A stretch of 64,000 nucleotides of DNA, from assembly GCF_051131155.1 (NCBI RefSeq), contig NZ_CP159508.1, positions 4,030,001-4,094,000 on the forward strand. Reading direction: 5' to 3'. The notes under the pieces are model-generated. The model saw only the letters and a list, made by a program, of their open reading frames with translations, made no database searches and had not been told where the DNA came from. The DNA is from Pseudanabaena minima. Lineage in GTDB: Bacteria; Cyanobacteriota; Cyanobacteriia; Pseudanabaenales; Pseudanabaenaceae. This document shows positions 42,162 through 50,829 of the stretch, piece after piece (positions within the stretch are counted from its first letter, which is position 1; every line of letters starts with the position of its first letter). Position numbers and translations under genes: made by a program.

Positions 42162-42257
42162 AGAGAAATTTTTAAAAAGCTTACTAAGCAAGCTTTTTAA
42201 AAATTTCTCTATGTTAAAAAAAGAAGAGGCGGCGCAAAGCGCCGCCTCTTCTTTTTT
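42162..42257 (-). terminator. Two adjacent long hairpins after the YdcF gene
   Basis: Hairpin 1 has perfect 21-bp arms (42162-42182/42190-42210). Hairpin 2 has perfect 19-bp arms (42217-42235/42239-42257; AAAAAAGAAGAGGCGGCGC) and overlaps the stop codon region. The core GGCGGCGC-AAA-GCGCCGCC resembles family A stems. Together they separate ydcF from the deacetylase gene. Confidence 0.8.
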
Positions 42258-43095
42258 AAGCCCATCCTGCTAATTGATAAACAAGTAGCCCAATATATTC
42301 CTTGATGGCATTAGTCGTATTTTTGAGTGCATCCACAGTAGGGAGCAAATCTAGAACCGCCGCCAAACCTTTACTGTTTTCATTTTGTACCGATAAAAAG
42401 TCTGTTGGAACCGCAATGCTTTCAACACCTACTTTACGGAAAATTTCCATCGATCGCGGCATATGTAGAGCTGATGTTACTAGCAAGATTTTATTGAGTC
42501 CTCTTTTAACGAGGATTTGCTTGGTATTGATCGCATTATCACGAGTATTAAAAGATTGTGATTCTTGGATAATGGCGCTAGGTGGTACACCCAAAATTTC
42601 AGCGATCGCCGCCATATCTTCTGATTCAGGATTGCCACCATCGCCCAGCCATTCAGCACGACCACCACTAACAATGATTAAAGGAGCTTTTCCCTGTTTA
42701 TAGAGCCAAGAGCCGTACAAAATGCGATCGCCTGCTTCATTGACCTCATACCAAGGTCGAGGTGCTATGCGCGGACGAGTACCACCACCTAAAATGACGA
42801 TCGCTTCAGCTTGGGGGATATCTGCACTCGGCAAATATTGCCATTCCAGCGATCTCACTAACCATTTAGAAAAAATCTCATTACTACTTAGCAATAAAAT
42901 TACGAGCGCAATGCCAATTAGGGCTGAGGCAAAACGATTTTTTTTAAATAAACTGATTAATCTACTGGAGTTACTCGCATTGCGAGATCGTTTGGATTGC
43001 CATAGCAAATTCGCTAAGGCGATCGTAATCAAGAGACTCGACAGCCCAAGGGGATAAAAGAACAGTGGCAAAAGTTTTGATAAAAAAAGCGACAC
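42256..43095 (-). CDS. YdcF/ElyC family membrane protein (DUF218)
   Basis: A 279-residue protein with two N-terminal TM helices (about 8-30 and 50-72) and a DUF218 domain (about 95-250: AEAIVILGGGTRPR, RILYGSWLYKQGKAPLIIVSGGRAEWLG, ESQSFNTRDNAINTKQIL, ILLVTSALHMPRSMEIFRK). The SALHMPR and GGG motifs are typical of SanA/ElyC/YdcF proteins, which are linked to envelope polymer precursor handling. It is probably co-oriented with the deacetylase/glycosidase gene but separated by strong hairpins. The exact activity is unknown. Confidence 0.9.
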   Translation of the reverse strand: MSLFLSKLLPLFFYPLGLSSLLITIALANLLWQSKRSRNASNSSRLISLFKKNRFASALIGIALVILLLSSNEIFSKWLVRSLEWQYLPSADIPQAEAIVILGGGTRPRIAPRPWYEVNEAGDRILYGSWLYKQGKAPLIIVSGGRAEWLGDGGNPESEDMAAIAEILGVPPSAIIQESQSFNTRDNAINTKQILVKRGLNKILLVTSALHMPRSMEIFRKVGVESIAVPTDFLSVQNENSKGLAAVLDLLPTVDALKNTTNAIKEYIGLLVYQLAGWA

Positions 43096-43617
43096 AGTTT
43101 AAAGACGGGTTTTAGAGATTTTGTAATATAACAAGCTTAAATCATTAGTTTTTCTACATTTATAACAGCACATCCCCAAAAGAAGCAATTTTAGTGATAC
43201 AGCAAAGCCATGGCATTAAAATTAGGTTCTTTACTAATCCCTAGGCTTATTCATACAGCGCTTTGCTCTCAAAACCAAACCAAGAAAATTTTTGAAAGCG
43301 TTGCTTTGCAACGCTTTCAAAAATTTTCTTGTGGTTCGTTTGATTCGGTAATGGCTGTAAGTTATTTTAAGCTGGTTTTAAATCAGCTTAATAATCTTGT
43401 TTGAATTATGTAGGAATTTACAGCTTTTTGATATCATTAAAAAGTCTTTAAACTATAAGTATTTTATTTTGTTCATAAATTAAGACTATGGTTTAATGAA
43501 TATTCAAGGGAATTAGCAAAGCTCTAGTCAAAAATTTAGAAAGTTTCTAAATACAATCGAAGAATATGCTCAATGGGGGGAGTATTCAAGTTCACGCTTA
43601 GCAATTGGTACTAAATC
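43096..43617. other. 522-bp gap upstream of the pil chemotaxis cluster
   Basis: It holds a family D repeat (43255-43360). The AT-rich region 43380-43617 should contain the cluster promoter; GGGGGGAG at about 43574 may be a ribosome site, but it is some 40 bp from the start. A small in-frame peptide across the repeat (43210 on) has no family features. Confidence 0.6.
43255..43360. repeat. Family D palindromic element, copy 2
   Basis: It starts TACAGCGCTTTGCTCTC and ends GGTAATGGCTGTA. The stem GAAAATTTTTGAAAGCGTTG with its complement encloses TTT. It is close to 29358-29460, with paired changes in the stem top (AAGCGTTGC against AAGTGTTGC). Confidence 0.88.
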
Positions 43618-44916
43618 ATGATGCGTGCTGAAATTAACATAGATAGCGTAAATAAAGAGCAAAAAGAATCTGCTAGAGAGCTATTAAAGAGCTTAGAGCT
43701 AAGTCGGGATGGATGTGTTTATGTTGTACGCGATCGCATTCGTTGGTCGTTTTATATCGAGCGTGGCAAATTAGTCTATGCATCCCACTCGTTAGATAGT
43801 TTTGAAAGATTAGAAAGACATCTGCGAAGTTTAAGCCGCGAAGTCCCAGCCTTGAATGACAAATTGAGATCGCAGCTTCGACTCATGTTTGATGATCCAT
43901 CTCCAGAGAATGCTAAGTACAAAGTTACTAGCGAAATTCTCTGCGTTGAATACATCGCAATTCTGTGGCTAGTTAATGATAACTATTTATCAAAAGTCAT
44001 GGCAGGCAAGTTGATTACAAGGCTCATTCAAGAGGTCGTTGAGGCATTTCTAGGACTGCCAGATGGCAAGTTTGGCGGTATCTATTATGAGCATTTCTTG
44101 AAGGAGACCTATTGTAGTTTATCAATTGAACGGGTTTTAGAAGTAGTTACACAACGACTCCAAGCTTGGTACAAACTAGGTCCGACGATTAGCTCCCCCT
44201 ACCAATGCCCCTATTTAGTCAGCCAGACAACTGCGGAAAAACGCATGTCTACAGAAACAGTCAAGAGGCTGGGGCGGATTTTACGTGGATTTAACTTTTG
44301 TCAGTTAGGTGCATTACTAGGCAAAGACCCTCTAGCGATCGCCAAGCAACTCAGCCCCTTAATTAGTGATGGCTCAATTCTATTAAGAGATCCTTTAGCA
44401 CCTTTTAACATGTTGCCACGTACTTACTATCTAGCTCCCGAAGAAGAACGTGAAAACATTGAAAAACTTGCAGAAACCTTTGATATAGAAGAGAGTGCAA
44501 ACAATGATGATATTTCTAGTATTTCGCGAATAGTTTTAAATCAATCTGTCAAAACATGGAAGATTGTTTGTATAGATGACAGTGAATCAATGCTAAGCAT
44601 CATCAGCAGCTACTTGGGAAATGAAGATTTTCAAGTTACGCTCATTCAAGACTCAATGAAAGCCTTGATCAAAATTAGTTCGATTCATCCTGATTTAATT
44701 CTGCTAGATATTGGGATGCCCAATGTTGATGGCTATCAACTCTGTTCTTTAATTCGTAAGTCTTCTAGTCTAAAAGACATTCCAATTGTGATGGTAACAG
44801 GTAATAAAGGAATAATTAATCGTGCAAGAGCAAGTATAGCTGGTGCAACAGATTATTTGACCAAGCCATTTATACAAGCTGATTTACTGAAGATGGTTAT
44901 GCGTCACCTGATGTAA
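43618..44916 (+). CDS. pilG: PatA-type response regulator, PilG-like, copy 1
   Basis: A 432-residue protein. The N-terminal ~290 residues are the PATAN/DUF4388-type region of cyanobacterial PatA-like regulators, and the C-terminal ~120 are a CheY-like receiver (IVCIDDSESML, phospho-Asp in LILLDIGMPNVDG, Thr in MVTGNKG, Lys in TDYLTKPF). Such proteins open the type IV pilus chemotaxis cluster (pilG in Synechocystis) and act on pilus motors for phototaxis. The next gene is a close paralogue; the receivers are almost the same. A duplicated pilG is an unusual arrangement. Confidence 0.87.
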   Translation: MMRAEINIDSVNKEQKESARELLKSLELSRDGCVYVVRDRIRWSFYIERGKLVYASHSLDSFERLERHLRSLSREVPALNDKLRSQLRLMFDDPSPENAKYKVTSEILCVEYIAILWLVNDNYLSKVMAGKLITRLIQEVVEAFLGLPDGKFGGIYYEHFLKETYCSLSIERVLEVVTQRLQAWYKLGPTISSPYQCPYLVSQTTAEKRMSTETVKRLGRILRGFNFCQLGALLGKDPLAIAKQLSPLISDGSILLRDPLAPFNMLPRTYYLAPEEERENIEKLAETFDIEESANNDDISSISRIVLNQSVKTWKIVCIDDSESMLSIISSYLGNEDFQVTLIQDSMKALIKISSIHPDLILLDIGMPNVDGYQLCSLIRKSSSLKDIPIVMVTGNKGIINRARASIAGATDYLTKPFIQADLLKMVMRHLM

Positions 44917-44992
44917 GCCCCTAAAATTTTGCTGATTCTTATTTTTTAATGTAATCAATTTGTACCGTAGCAATATAAGTTTTAGTTAGAAC

Positions 44993-45124
44993 ATATAGCA
45001 GTCCTATATCATTTGTAGATTTTTTTGGTTTGTGGAAGCACACCCCGATGAGGTGTACTCCCACAAACCATTTAGTTAAGTTTCCAAAAATATATCAATC
45101 CTAAATGGTGTATGCAATCGCACA
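44993..45124. repeat. Family E repeat, copy 1 (diverged)
   Basis: It begins ATATAGCAGTCCTATATCAT, with a hairpin GGTTTGTGG...CCACAAACC around 45030-45070 and a CAATCCTAAATGGTGTA tail. It is clearly related at the left end to 45293. Confidence 0.6.
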
Positions 45125-45292
45125 TATTTTGGGTAAGCTGTTTTATGGGCATAAATCTCAAAGATCTCTAAACAATATAGGATTTACACACAAATCCTAT
45201 ATAAACCTTTATTAAATTTTTGTTTTATTTTTAGCTTGGCTAATATTAATAAATAAACAAATAATGGTTTAATATTAATTACATATAGCAAT

Positions 45293-45376
45293 CCTAAATA
45301 AGTTGTGAGAGCGCGCTCCGAAGGAGCGCACTCTCACAACTCTCAAAATCTTACGACCCATTTAGGAGTGCTATAT
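45293..45376. repeat. Family E repeat, copy 2
   Basis: Ends are ATATAGCAATCCTAAAT and TTTAGGAGTGCTATAT. Inside is a strong palindrome GTTGTGAGAGCGCGCTCC-GAA-GGAGCGCACTCTCACAAC (one mismatch). Confidence 0.85.
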
Positions 45377-45543
45377 GTCTGAGTTTAAATCAAACTATAA
45401 ACAGTTGAATTTAATAAAATCTTGAGGTAAAAGGCATAGTGTTTGAGCTATGTCTTTTAGAGACATCAAAAATTAAATAATATCTCATTGTGGGGACTTG
45501 AGATGAATCCTAGCATTAGTAAAATTTACTATTGGGGTAAGTC

Positions 45544-46842
45544 ATGATATGTACAACTATTAATATGATTGAAGAGCAAAAGCAGTCGCCTAGAGAACTT
45601 TTAAAAAATTTAGAATCCAGTAATGATGGATGCATGTATGTTGTCTGCAATAACATTCGCTGGTCTTTCTATGTTGAAGCAGGAAAACTGGTCTATGCAT
45701 CACATTCATTAGAAAGCTTTGAAAGAGTAGAAAGGCATTTGCGCGGACTAACCCGCGAAGTTCCTGCGCTGAATGACAAACTGCGATCGCAACTCCGTTT
45801 GATGTTTGACGAGACTTCGCCAGATCAGGCTAAGTATAAAGTTACCAGTGAAAACCTCTGTACTGAATACCTTGCAATCCAATGGTTAGTTAATGAAAAT
45901 TATCTAACCAGAATAGCTGCTAGTAAACTCGTAGCTCGGATTATTCAAGAAGTAATCGAATCTTTTCTATGCCTTCCCAGTGGAAACTTAAGCAGCAGTT
46001 TTTATAATCATTTATTACAGAACACTTACTGTAGTTTGTCCATTGATCGCACCTTAGCAGTTGTTGAACAAAGGTTGCAAGCTTGGTATAAGCTTGGTCC
46101 CGCAATTTATTCTCCCTATCAATGTCCATATTTAGTCAACCAGAAAGAGGCTACAAAACGCATGTCTGCCGAGACTGTCAAGAGCCTCGGCAGAATTCTG
46201 CGTGGATTTAACTTTTGTCAGTTAGGCGCATTATTGGGCAAAGATCCCCTCGCGATCGCAAAACAACTGAGTTCTCTAATTGGTGATGGCTCCATCTCCT
46301 TAAAAGACCCACTACCTCCTTTTAACTTATTACCACCCACCTATTACCTAACACCTGAAGAAGAGCGTGAAAGCATCGAAAAACTCTCGGGAGCATTTAA
46401 TGATGAAGTAGGTGAAGAAGAAGTAAGTGACAATGACTACTCTGGTATTTCACAAATTGCCTCACAGCAGCCAGTCAAAACATGGAAGATTGTTTGCATT
46501 GATGATAGTGAATCAATGCTTAGCATCATCAGCAGCTATTTAGGAAGTCAAGATTTTCAAGTTATGCTCATTCAAGACTCAATGAAAGCCTTGATGAAAA
46601 TTAATTCTATTCGTCCTGATTTAATTCTGCTAGATATTGGAATGCCCAATGTTGATGGTTATCAACTTTGTAGTCTAATTCGTAAATCTTCAATTTTGAA
46701 AGATATTCCCATTGTCATGGTGACAGGCAATAAAGGATTGATCGACCGCGCCCGAGCAAGGCTTGCAGGAGCTACAGATTATTTGACAAAGCCCTTTACC
46801 CAAGCTGATTTACTAAAGATGATTATGCGCCATCTCCTGTGA
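45544..46842 (+). CDS. pilG2: PatA-type response regulator, PilG-like, copy 2
   Basis: A 432-residue paralogue of the preceding gene with the same domain order (PATAN-like region, then receiver with LILLDIGMPNVDG and TDYLTKPF). The two share most of the receiver and blocks such as RILRGFNFCQLGALLGKDPLAIAKQLS. The hinge is the least alike. The start could instead be one of two other ATGs nearby; I take the first. It may give a second output for the same PilL-type kinase, or a different one. Confidence 0.85.
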   Translation: MICTTINMIEEQKQSPRELLKNLESSNDGCMYVVCNNIRWSFYVEAGKLVYASHSLESFERVERHLRGLTREVPALNDKLRSQLRLMFDETSPDQAKYKVTSENLCTEYLAIQWLVNENYLTRIAASKLVARIIQEVIESFLCLPSGNLSSSFYNHLLQNTYCSLSIDRTLAVVEQRLQAWYKLGPAIYSPYQCPYLVNQKEATKRMSAETVKSLGRILRGFNFCQLGALLGKDPLAIAKQLSSLIGDGSISLKDPLPPFNLLPPTYYLTPEEERESIEKLSGAFNDEVGEEEVSDNDYSGISQIASQQPVKTWKIVCIDDSESMLSIISSYLGSQDFQVMLIQDSMKALMKINSIRPDLILLDIGMPNVDGYQLCSLIRKSSILKDIPIVMVTGNKGLIDRARARLAGATDYLTKPFTQADLLKMIMRHLL

Positions 46843-47073
46843 GTGTTTGTTATGAAAAACATGGAAAACAGGATTAATTTTTGGCTTTGCGTAAGTTAAA
46901 AAACACAAACCTAAAAGCACATTACTTTTGTGTGGTATCTTTTGTTTTATAAGTGTTTTATTAAGAATTACTAGTTTGGGAAAAATAGGATTAATGCCAA
47001 AAGTAAAATCTTATTTACAAAAGTCTTTAGTTACTAACGCAACCCCACCACAAAATTGTAGAGAGAATGGATT

Positions 47074-47433
47074 ATGACCACAGTGCTTGTAGTTGAAGAT
47101 ACTGCTTCTGAGCAGGATTTGATTGTTGGTTATTTAGTGGAAAGTGGTTACAACGTAATCAGTGCCGCTAATGGGCAAGAAGCCCTCAAAAAAATCGAAG
47201 GGAAAAAGCCTGATGTCGTAGTTACGGATTTGGTAATGCCTGGAATGAGTGGCTTAGAGCTATGCCGCAGTTTGAAAAAAAATAGTGAGACGAAAGATGT
47301 GCCAATTGTAGCTTGTACTTCTAAAAACCAAGAACTTGATAAGTTATGGGGAATGAAACAAGGAATTGATGTCTATGTTACCAAGCCTTTCTCCCGTGAA
47401 GATATTTTACGGGCTGTACGCTCTGTTGCTTAG
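47074..47433 (+). CDS. pilH: Single-domain response regulator, PilH-like, copy 1
   Basis: A 119-residue CheY-type receiver alone: VLVVEDTASEQDL (acid pair), VVVTDLVMPGMSGLELC (phospho-Asp), ACTSKNQELDKLWGMKQG (Thr/Ser), VYVTKPF (Lys). The QELDKLWGMKQG segment is typical of PilH. PilH receivers are thought to draw phosphate from the PilL kinase and tune retraction. It is followed by a second copy. Confidence 0.88.
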   Translation: MTTVLVVEDTASEQDLIVGYLVESGYNVISAANGQEALKKIEGKKPDVVVTDLVMPGMSGLELCRSLKKNSETKDVPIVACTSKNQELDKLWGMKQGIDVYVTKPFSREDILRAVRSVA

Positions 47434-47514
47434 ACGTATTTGTCATTTAGTGCCTATTAGAGCATTAAATGACATAAAGCCCCTATTGACTTATATATAG
47501 CAAGGAGAGAGATC

Positions 47515-47880
47515 TTGATTACAGTACTAGTTGTGGAAGATACAAATTCAGAACGTGAGTTAATCTGTGATTACTTACGACAGGGGGGATATGCGGTAGT
47601 AAGTGCTGCTAATGGTACAGAAGGATTAGAGAAGTTTAGTAAAACTAATCCAAATGCGGTCATTACCGATTTGGTAATGCCTGGAATGAGTGGATTGGAA
47701 CTATGTCGGGCGATCAAAAAAGTCGCTGTTGGTAAAGTACCTGTCATTGCTTGTACTTCCAAAAGCCAAGAACTCGATCGCCTATGGGGAATGAAACAGG
47801 GGGTTGATGTCTATCTCACTAAGCCATTTACAAAGGAGGATATTTTACAAGCATTACGATCGCTAGGTTTGGGAGGATAA
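47515..47880 (+). CDS. pilH2: Single-domain response regulator, PilH-like, copy 2
   Basis: A 121-residue CheY-type receiver with the same layout (VVEDTNSERELI, VITDLVMPGMSGLELC, ACTSKSQELDRLWGMKQG, VYLTKPF). The start is TTG at 47515, preceded by AAGGAGA; no ATG is available upstream in frame. It is the second of a tandem pair, with the next gene (pilI) starting two bases after its stop. One copy may be a phosphate sink and the other an output. Confidence 0.87.
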   Translation: MITVLVVEDTNSERELICDYLRQGGYAVVSAANGTEGLEKFSKTNPNAVITDLVMPGMSGLELCRAIKKVAVGKVPVIACTSKSQELDRLWGMKQGVDVYLTKPFTKEDILQALRSLGLGG

Positions 47881-47881
47881 G

Positions 47882-48394
47882 ATGATCGACTTAATGATCG
47901 AGTTACAGGAAGAAGAAACTCAAGCAAGTGCGGGCTTGCCATACTTGACCTTGCAACTAGATCAAGAGGTTACGGTTGCTGTGCAACTAAGATTTGTACG
48001 CGAGACATTGGTACTGAATACTGATCGGTTTATGCAAATGCCCAATGTCCACCCCTGTCTAATAGGATTAGTCGAGCATCGCAGTAACGTTTTTTGGGTG
48101 TTGGACTTACCACAATTATTAGGATTTACTCCCCTTGACTCCACTGCGCTTGAGACACATATTGCCATCTTGCAAATCGGTGGATCTTTTCTGGGATTGG
48201 GCGTTTATCGAATTGGGCGTGTAATTCGTTTTGCTGAGACAGCGATCGTATCTCCTCAAGACTCACCGCAGACCAAAAATCCTGCTGAAACTGTGCCATT
48301 TTTGCATGGTTGGCTCGTTCAGTCCGAAGGTGATCAGAACAATTTGTATGTATTAGACGCGGAGGCGATCGCTAGTCATAATTTCACTGTGTAA
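47882..48394 (+). CDS. pilI: CheW-type adaptor, PilI-like
   Basis: A 170-residue CheW-domain protein. The GGAGG site sits before the ATG at 47882. CheW features include LVEHRSNVFWVLDLPQLLG (the hallmark G-V-NLRG-like turn, here diverged) and IAILQIGGSFLGLGVYRIGRVI. It should link PilJ to the PilL kinase. The next gene is pilJ. Confidence 0.85.
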   Translation: MIDLMIELQEEETQASAGLPYLTLQLDQEVTVAVQLRFVRETLVLNTDRFMQMPNVHPCLIGLVEHRSNVFWVLDLPQLLGFTPLDSTALETHIAILQIGGSFLGLGVYRIGRVIRFAETAIVSPQDSPQTKNPAETVPFLHGWLVQSEGDQNNLYVLDAEAIASHNFTV

Positions 48395-48446
48395 ATTGAA
48401 TTTCTTTTTCCTTTTAACTTTTTCCTTGAAAATGGAGTTTTAAACA

Positions 48447-50768
48447 ATGGTTCTTGATTCACGTTCTCGCGTCGATAGCACTGAAGTTCACCACAACAAT
48501 GGTCATACTACTAAAGCATCTAGTAATGACAATGGTGAAACGGTTGCTCTCAGCAATTCATCTGTTTCTATCCCTTTATCTCCTGTAGTCCATAAAAAAT
48601 CAATTGGGAAATGGTGGCAATCTCTAGGACTGCGGACAAAAACCACAATTGTGTCTGTTGCCGCAGTTACGCTCCCTTTGCTAGTGATCGGGGGATTTTC
48701 TTATTACTTTGTTAGACAAGATATCATTGATACAACAAAGCAAACCAAGTCTGCGAGGACTAGTGATATGGCATATCGGGTTGCTTATTTCATGCGAGAA
48801 CGATATGGCGATATTCAAGTACTTGCTCAACTCTCATTCTTGACAAACTCAAAGGTACAGGCTCTGTTGCCAATCTCTGAACAGAAGGCAATTTTAGAAA
48901 ATTATCTTAAGAGTTATCTTGTCTATGACAGTATTGCCGTCTATCGCTTAGATGGCAGCTTAATTATTGATGCTAGCTCAGAGCCGCCGCCTGCAAATAT
49001 CTCCAAGCGTCCCTACTTTCAGACAACTTTAAGTACAGACAAACCCTTCATCAGTCAGCCCGAACCCTCTGTTGTTACCAAGAAGGTCAGCATGTTTGTT
49101 GCCGCGCCAGTTAAAGATATCGCTACAGGAAAAACTATTGCCATTGTGCGGACAAGAATGCAAGCATCTACCCTTGAGGATATTATCAAGGACTTTAGTG
49201 TTGGCGGTGAACAGTATCACTTGACTGAATCTGATGGCAAGTTTTTTGTAGCTTTAGAAAAGGAGCAAGTTGGACGCGATCTAAAAACTGACTTCCCATC
49301 ATTAGCTCCTTTAGTAGAGAAACGGGAAACAGGTTCAGCGACATCAATTGATTTAATTTCTAATAATGAACAATTTGCGGGTTATTCACCATTGCCCAAA
49401 CTGGAGGGATTGCCAGATCTAAAGTGGGATGCAGTAATCGCAACTGACACAGAAATCGCACTTAAGCCGTTGCAACAATTACTGTTGATCTTGGTGTCAG
49501 CCACTGGGGTGGTGAGTATATTGGCAGCAGTATTGGCGTTTTTTATTGCTCAACGCGCCACTCGCCCGATTATCGATGCAACTGCGGCAGTGGTAGAACT
49601 AGGTAAAGGCAATCTGGATACTCGCCTTGCCGTCAAAGGTGAAGATGAAATGGCGCAATTGGGCGGTAACATCAACTTGATGGCAGGTCAGTTACAAGAT
49701 TTTATTGCGCTGCAAGAAGAACAAAAGCGTCAATCTGAGGAATTAGCAGAAAAAGAACGTTTACGCAGTGAATCCATTCAACGTGAGTTAATCACACTAT
49801 TATCTGACGTTGAAGGTGCGGTAAGTGGAGATTTAACCGTTCGCGCTCAAATCTCGGCTGGAGAAATTGGCATCGTTGCCGACTTCTTTAACGCGATCGT
49901 TGAAAGCTTGCGAGACGTTGTAACACAGGTAAAACTTGCCACTTTGCAGGTAAACACCTCAGTAAACACCAATAACGAATCGATTCGATCGCTCGCCCAA
50001 GATGCCACCTTGCAAGCAGAACAACTTGATGCAGCGCTGCAATCGGTAGAACAGATGACTAACTCCATTCAGCAAGTGGCTAGTAGCGCGAGACAAGCGG
50101 CTGATGCATCAACTCAAGCAGCAACAACGGCTGAAACTGGTAGCTTGGCGATCGAGCAATCGGCAGCCAGTATCTTACAACTACGGCAAACCGTTGCCGA
50201 AACTACCAAAAAGGTAAAACGACTCGGTGAAGCTTCGCAACAGATTTCTAAGGTTGTCGTTTTGATCGACCAAATCGCACTAAAAACCAACATGTTAGCG
50301 GTAAACGCCAGTATTGAGGCAGCGCGTGCGGGTGAAGAAGGTCGCGGCTTTGCGGTGGTTGCGGAAGAAGTCGGCGCACTGGCTGCTCAGTCAGCAACGG
50401 CGACCAAAGAAATTGCCCGCATTGTCGAAAGCATTCAACAGGAAACTAGTGAAGTGGTCGAATCAATGGAAGCTAGTACTTTACAGGTGGTTGAAGGTAC
50501 AAACAAGGTTGAAGATGCGCGAAAGAGTTTAAGCCAGATTGTACAGGTTGCCACAAGGGTAAACGAACTCTTCCAAGGTATTTCGATCGCCACAACGTCA
50601 CAGGTGCAAACCTCGCAATCGGTGAAGCAAGTTATGGAAAATCTCTCAACCCAATCGCAAAAATCATCGGAAACTTCCCGCGAAGTCGCGATCGCTCTAC
50701 AGGAAACTGCCAATGTTGCTAGTAAGTTACAAGCTTCGGTAGAAACCTTTAAGGTTGATGCAGCTTAA
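48447..50768 (+). CDS. pilJ: Methyl-accepting chemotaxis protein, PilJ-like
   Basis: A 773-residue receptor. A short N-terminal cytoplasmic part (about 65 residues) precedes TM1 (about 70-92), a periplasmic dCache-like sensor (about 95-340), TM2 (about 346-370), a HAMP domain (ATRPIIDATAAVVELGKGN), a further HAMP-like linker, and the signalling tip (IALKTNMLAVNASIEAARAGEEGRGFAVVAEEV, the signature MCP hairpin). The ligand is unknown, but in other cyanobacteria such receptors take part in phototaxis or hormogonium motility. Confidence 0.93.
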   Translation: MVLDSRSRVDSTEVHHNNGHTTKASSNDNGETVALSNSSVSIPLSPVVHKKSIGKWWQSLGLRTKTTIVSVAAVTLPLLVIGGFSYYFVRQDIIDTTKQTKSARTSDMAYRVAYFMRERYGDIQVLAQLSFLTNSKVQALLPISEQKAILENYLKSYLVYDSIAVYRLDGSLIIDASSEPPPANISKRPYFQTTLSTDKPFISQPEPSVVTKKVSMFVAAPVKDIATGKTIAIVRTRMQASTLEDIIKDFSVGGEQYHLTESDGKFFVALEKEQVGRDLKTDFPSLAPLVEKRETGSATSIDLISNNEQFAGYSPLPKLEGLPDLKWDAVIATDTEIALKPLQQLLLILVSATGVVSILAAVLAFFIAQRATRPIIDATAAVVELGKGNLDTRLAVKGEDEMAQLGGNINLMAGQLQDFIALQEEQKRQSEELAEKERLRSESIQRELITLLSDVEGAVSGDLTVRAQISAGEIGIVADFFNAIVESLRDVVTQVKLATLQVNTSVNTNNESIRSLAQDATLQAEQLDAALQSVEQMTNSIQQVASSARQAADASTQAATTAETGSLAIEQSAASILQLRQTVAETTKKVKRLGEASQQISKVVVLIDQIALKTNMLAVNASIEAARAGEEGRGFAVVAEEVGALAAQSATATKEIARIVESIQQETSEVVESMEASTLQVVEGTNKVEDARKSLSQIVQVATRVNELFQGISIATTSQVQTSQSVKQVMENLSTQSQKSSETSREVAIALQETANVASKLQASVETFKVDAA

Positions 50769-50803
50769 TTTTTTAAGTATGTGCTTTGCACATACTTAAA
50801 AAA
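50769..50803. terminator. Intra-operon hairpin between pilJ and pilL
   Basis: Perfect 16-bp arms (TTTTTTAAGTATGTGC and its complement) at 50769-50784 and 50788-50803, loop TTT. It starts right after the pilJ stop codon, and its arms have A/T-runs like an intrinsic terminator. It may cut the amount of pilL relative to pilJ. Confidence 0.75.
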
Positions 50804-50829
50804 TAATTAAACAATTAGTGGAGGTCGAT

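Larger units (their letters stand above)
44917..45543. other. 627-bp gap between the two pilG-like genes
   Basis: It holds repeats of family E: 44993-45124 (weaker) and 45293-45376 (clear). The rest is AT-rich (TTTTATTTTTAGC..., AATATTAATAAATAAAC). No gene or RNA is supported. A promoter for pilG copy 2 may lie in 45400-45540. Confidence 0.6.

Noticed and set aside
42302..42703. A 133-codon open frame on the + strand inside the YdcF gene
   Set aside because: It is a shadow of the YdcF-type protein, which shows complete motifs on the minus strand.
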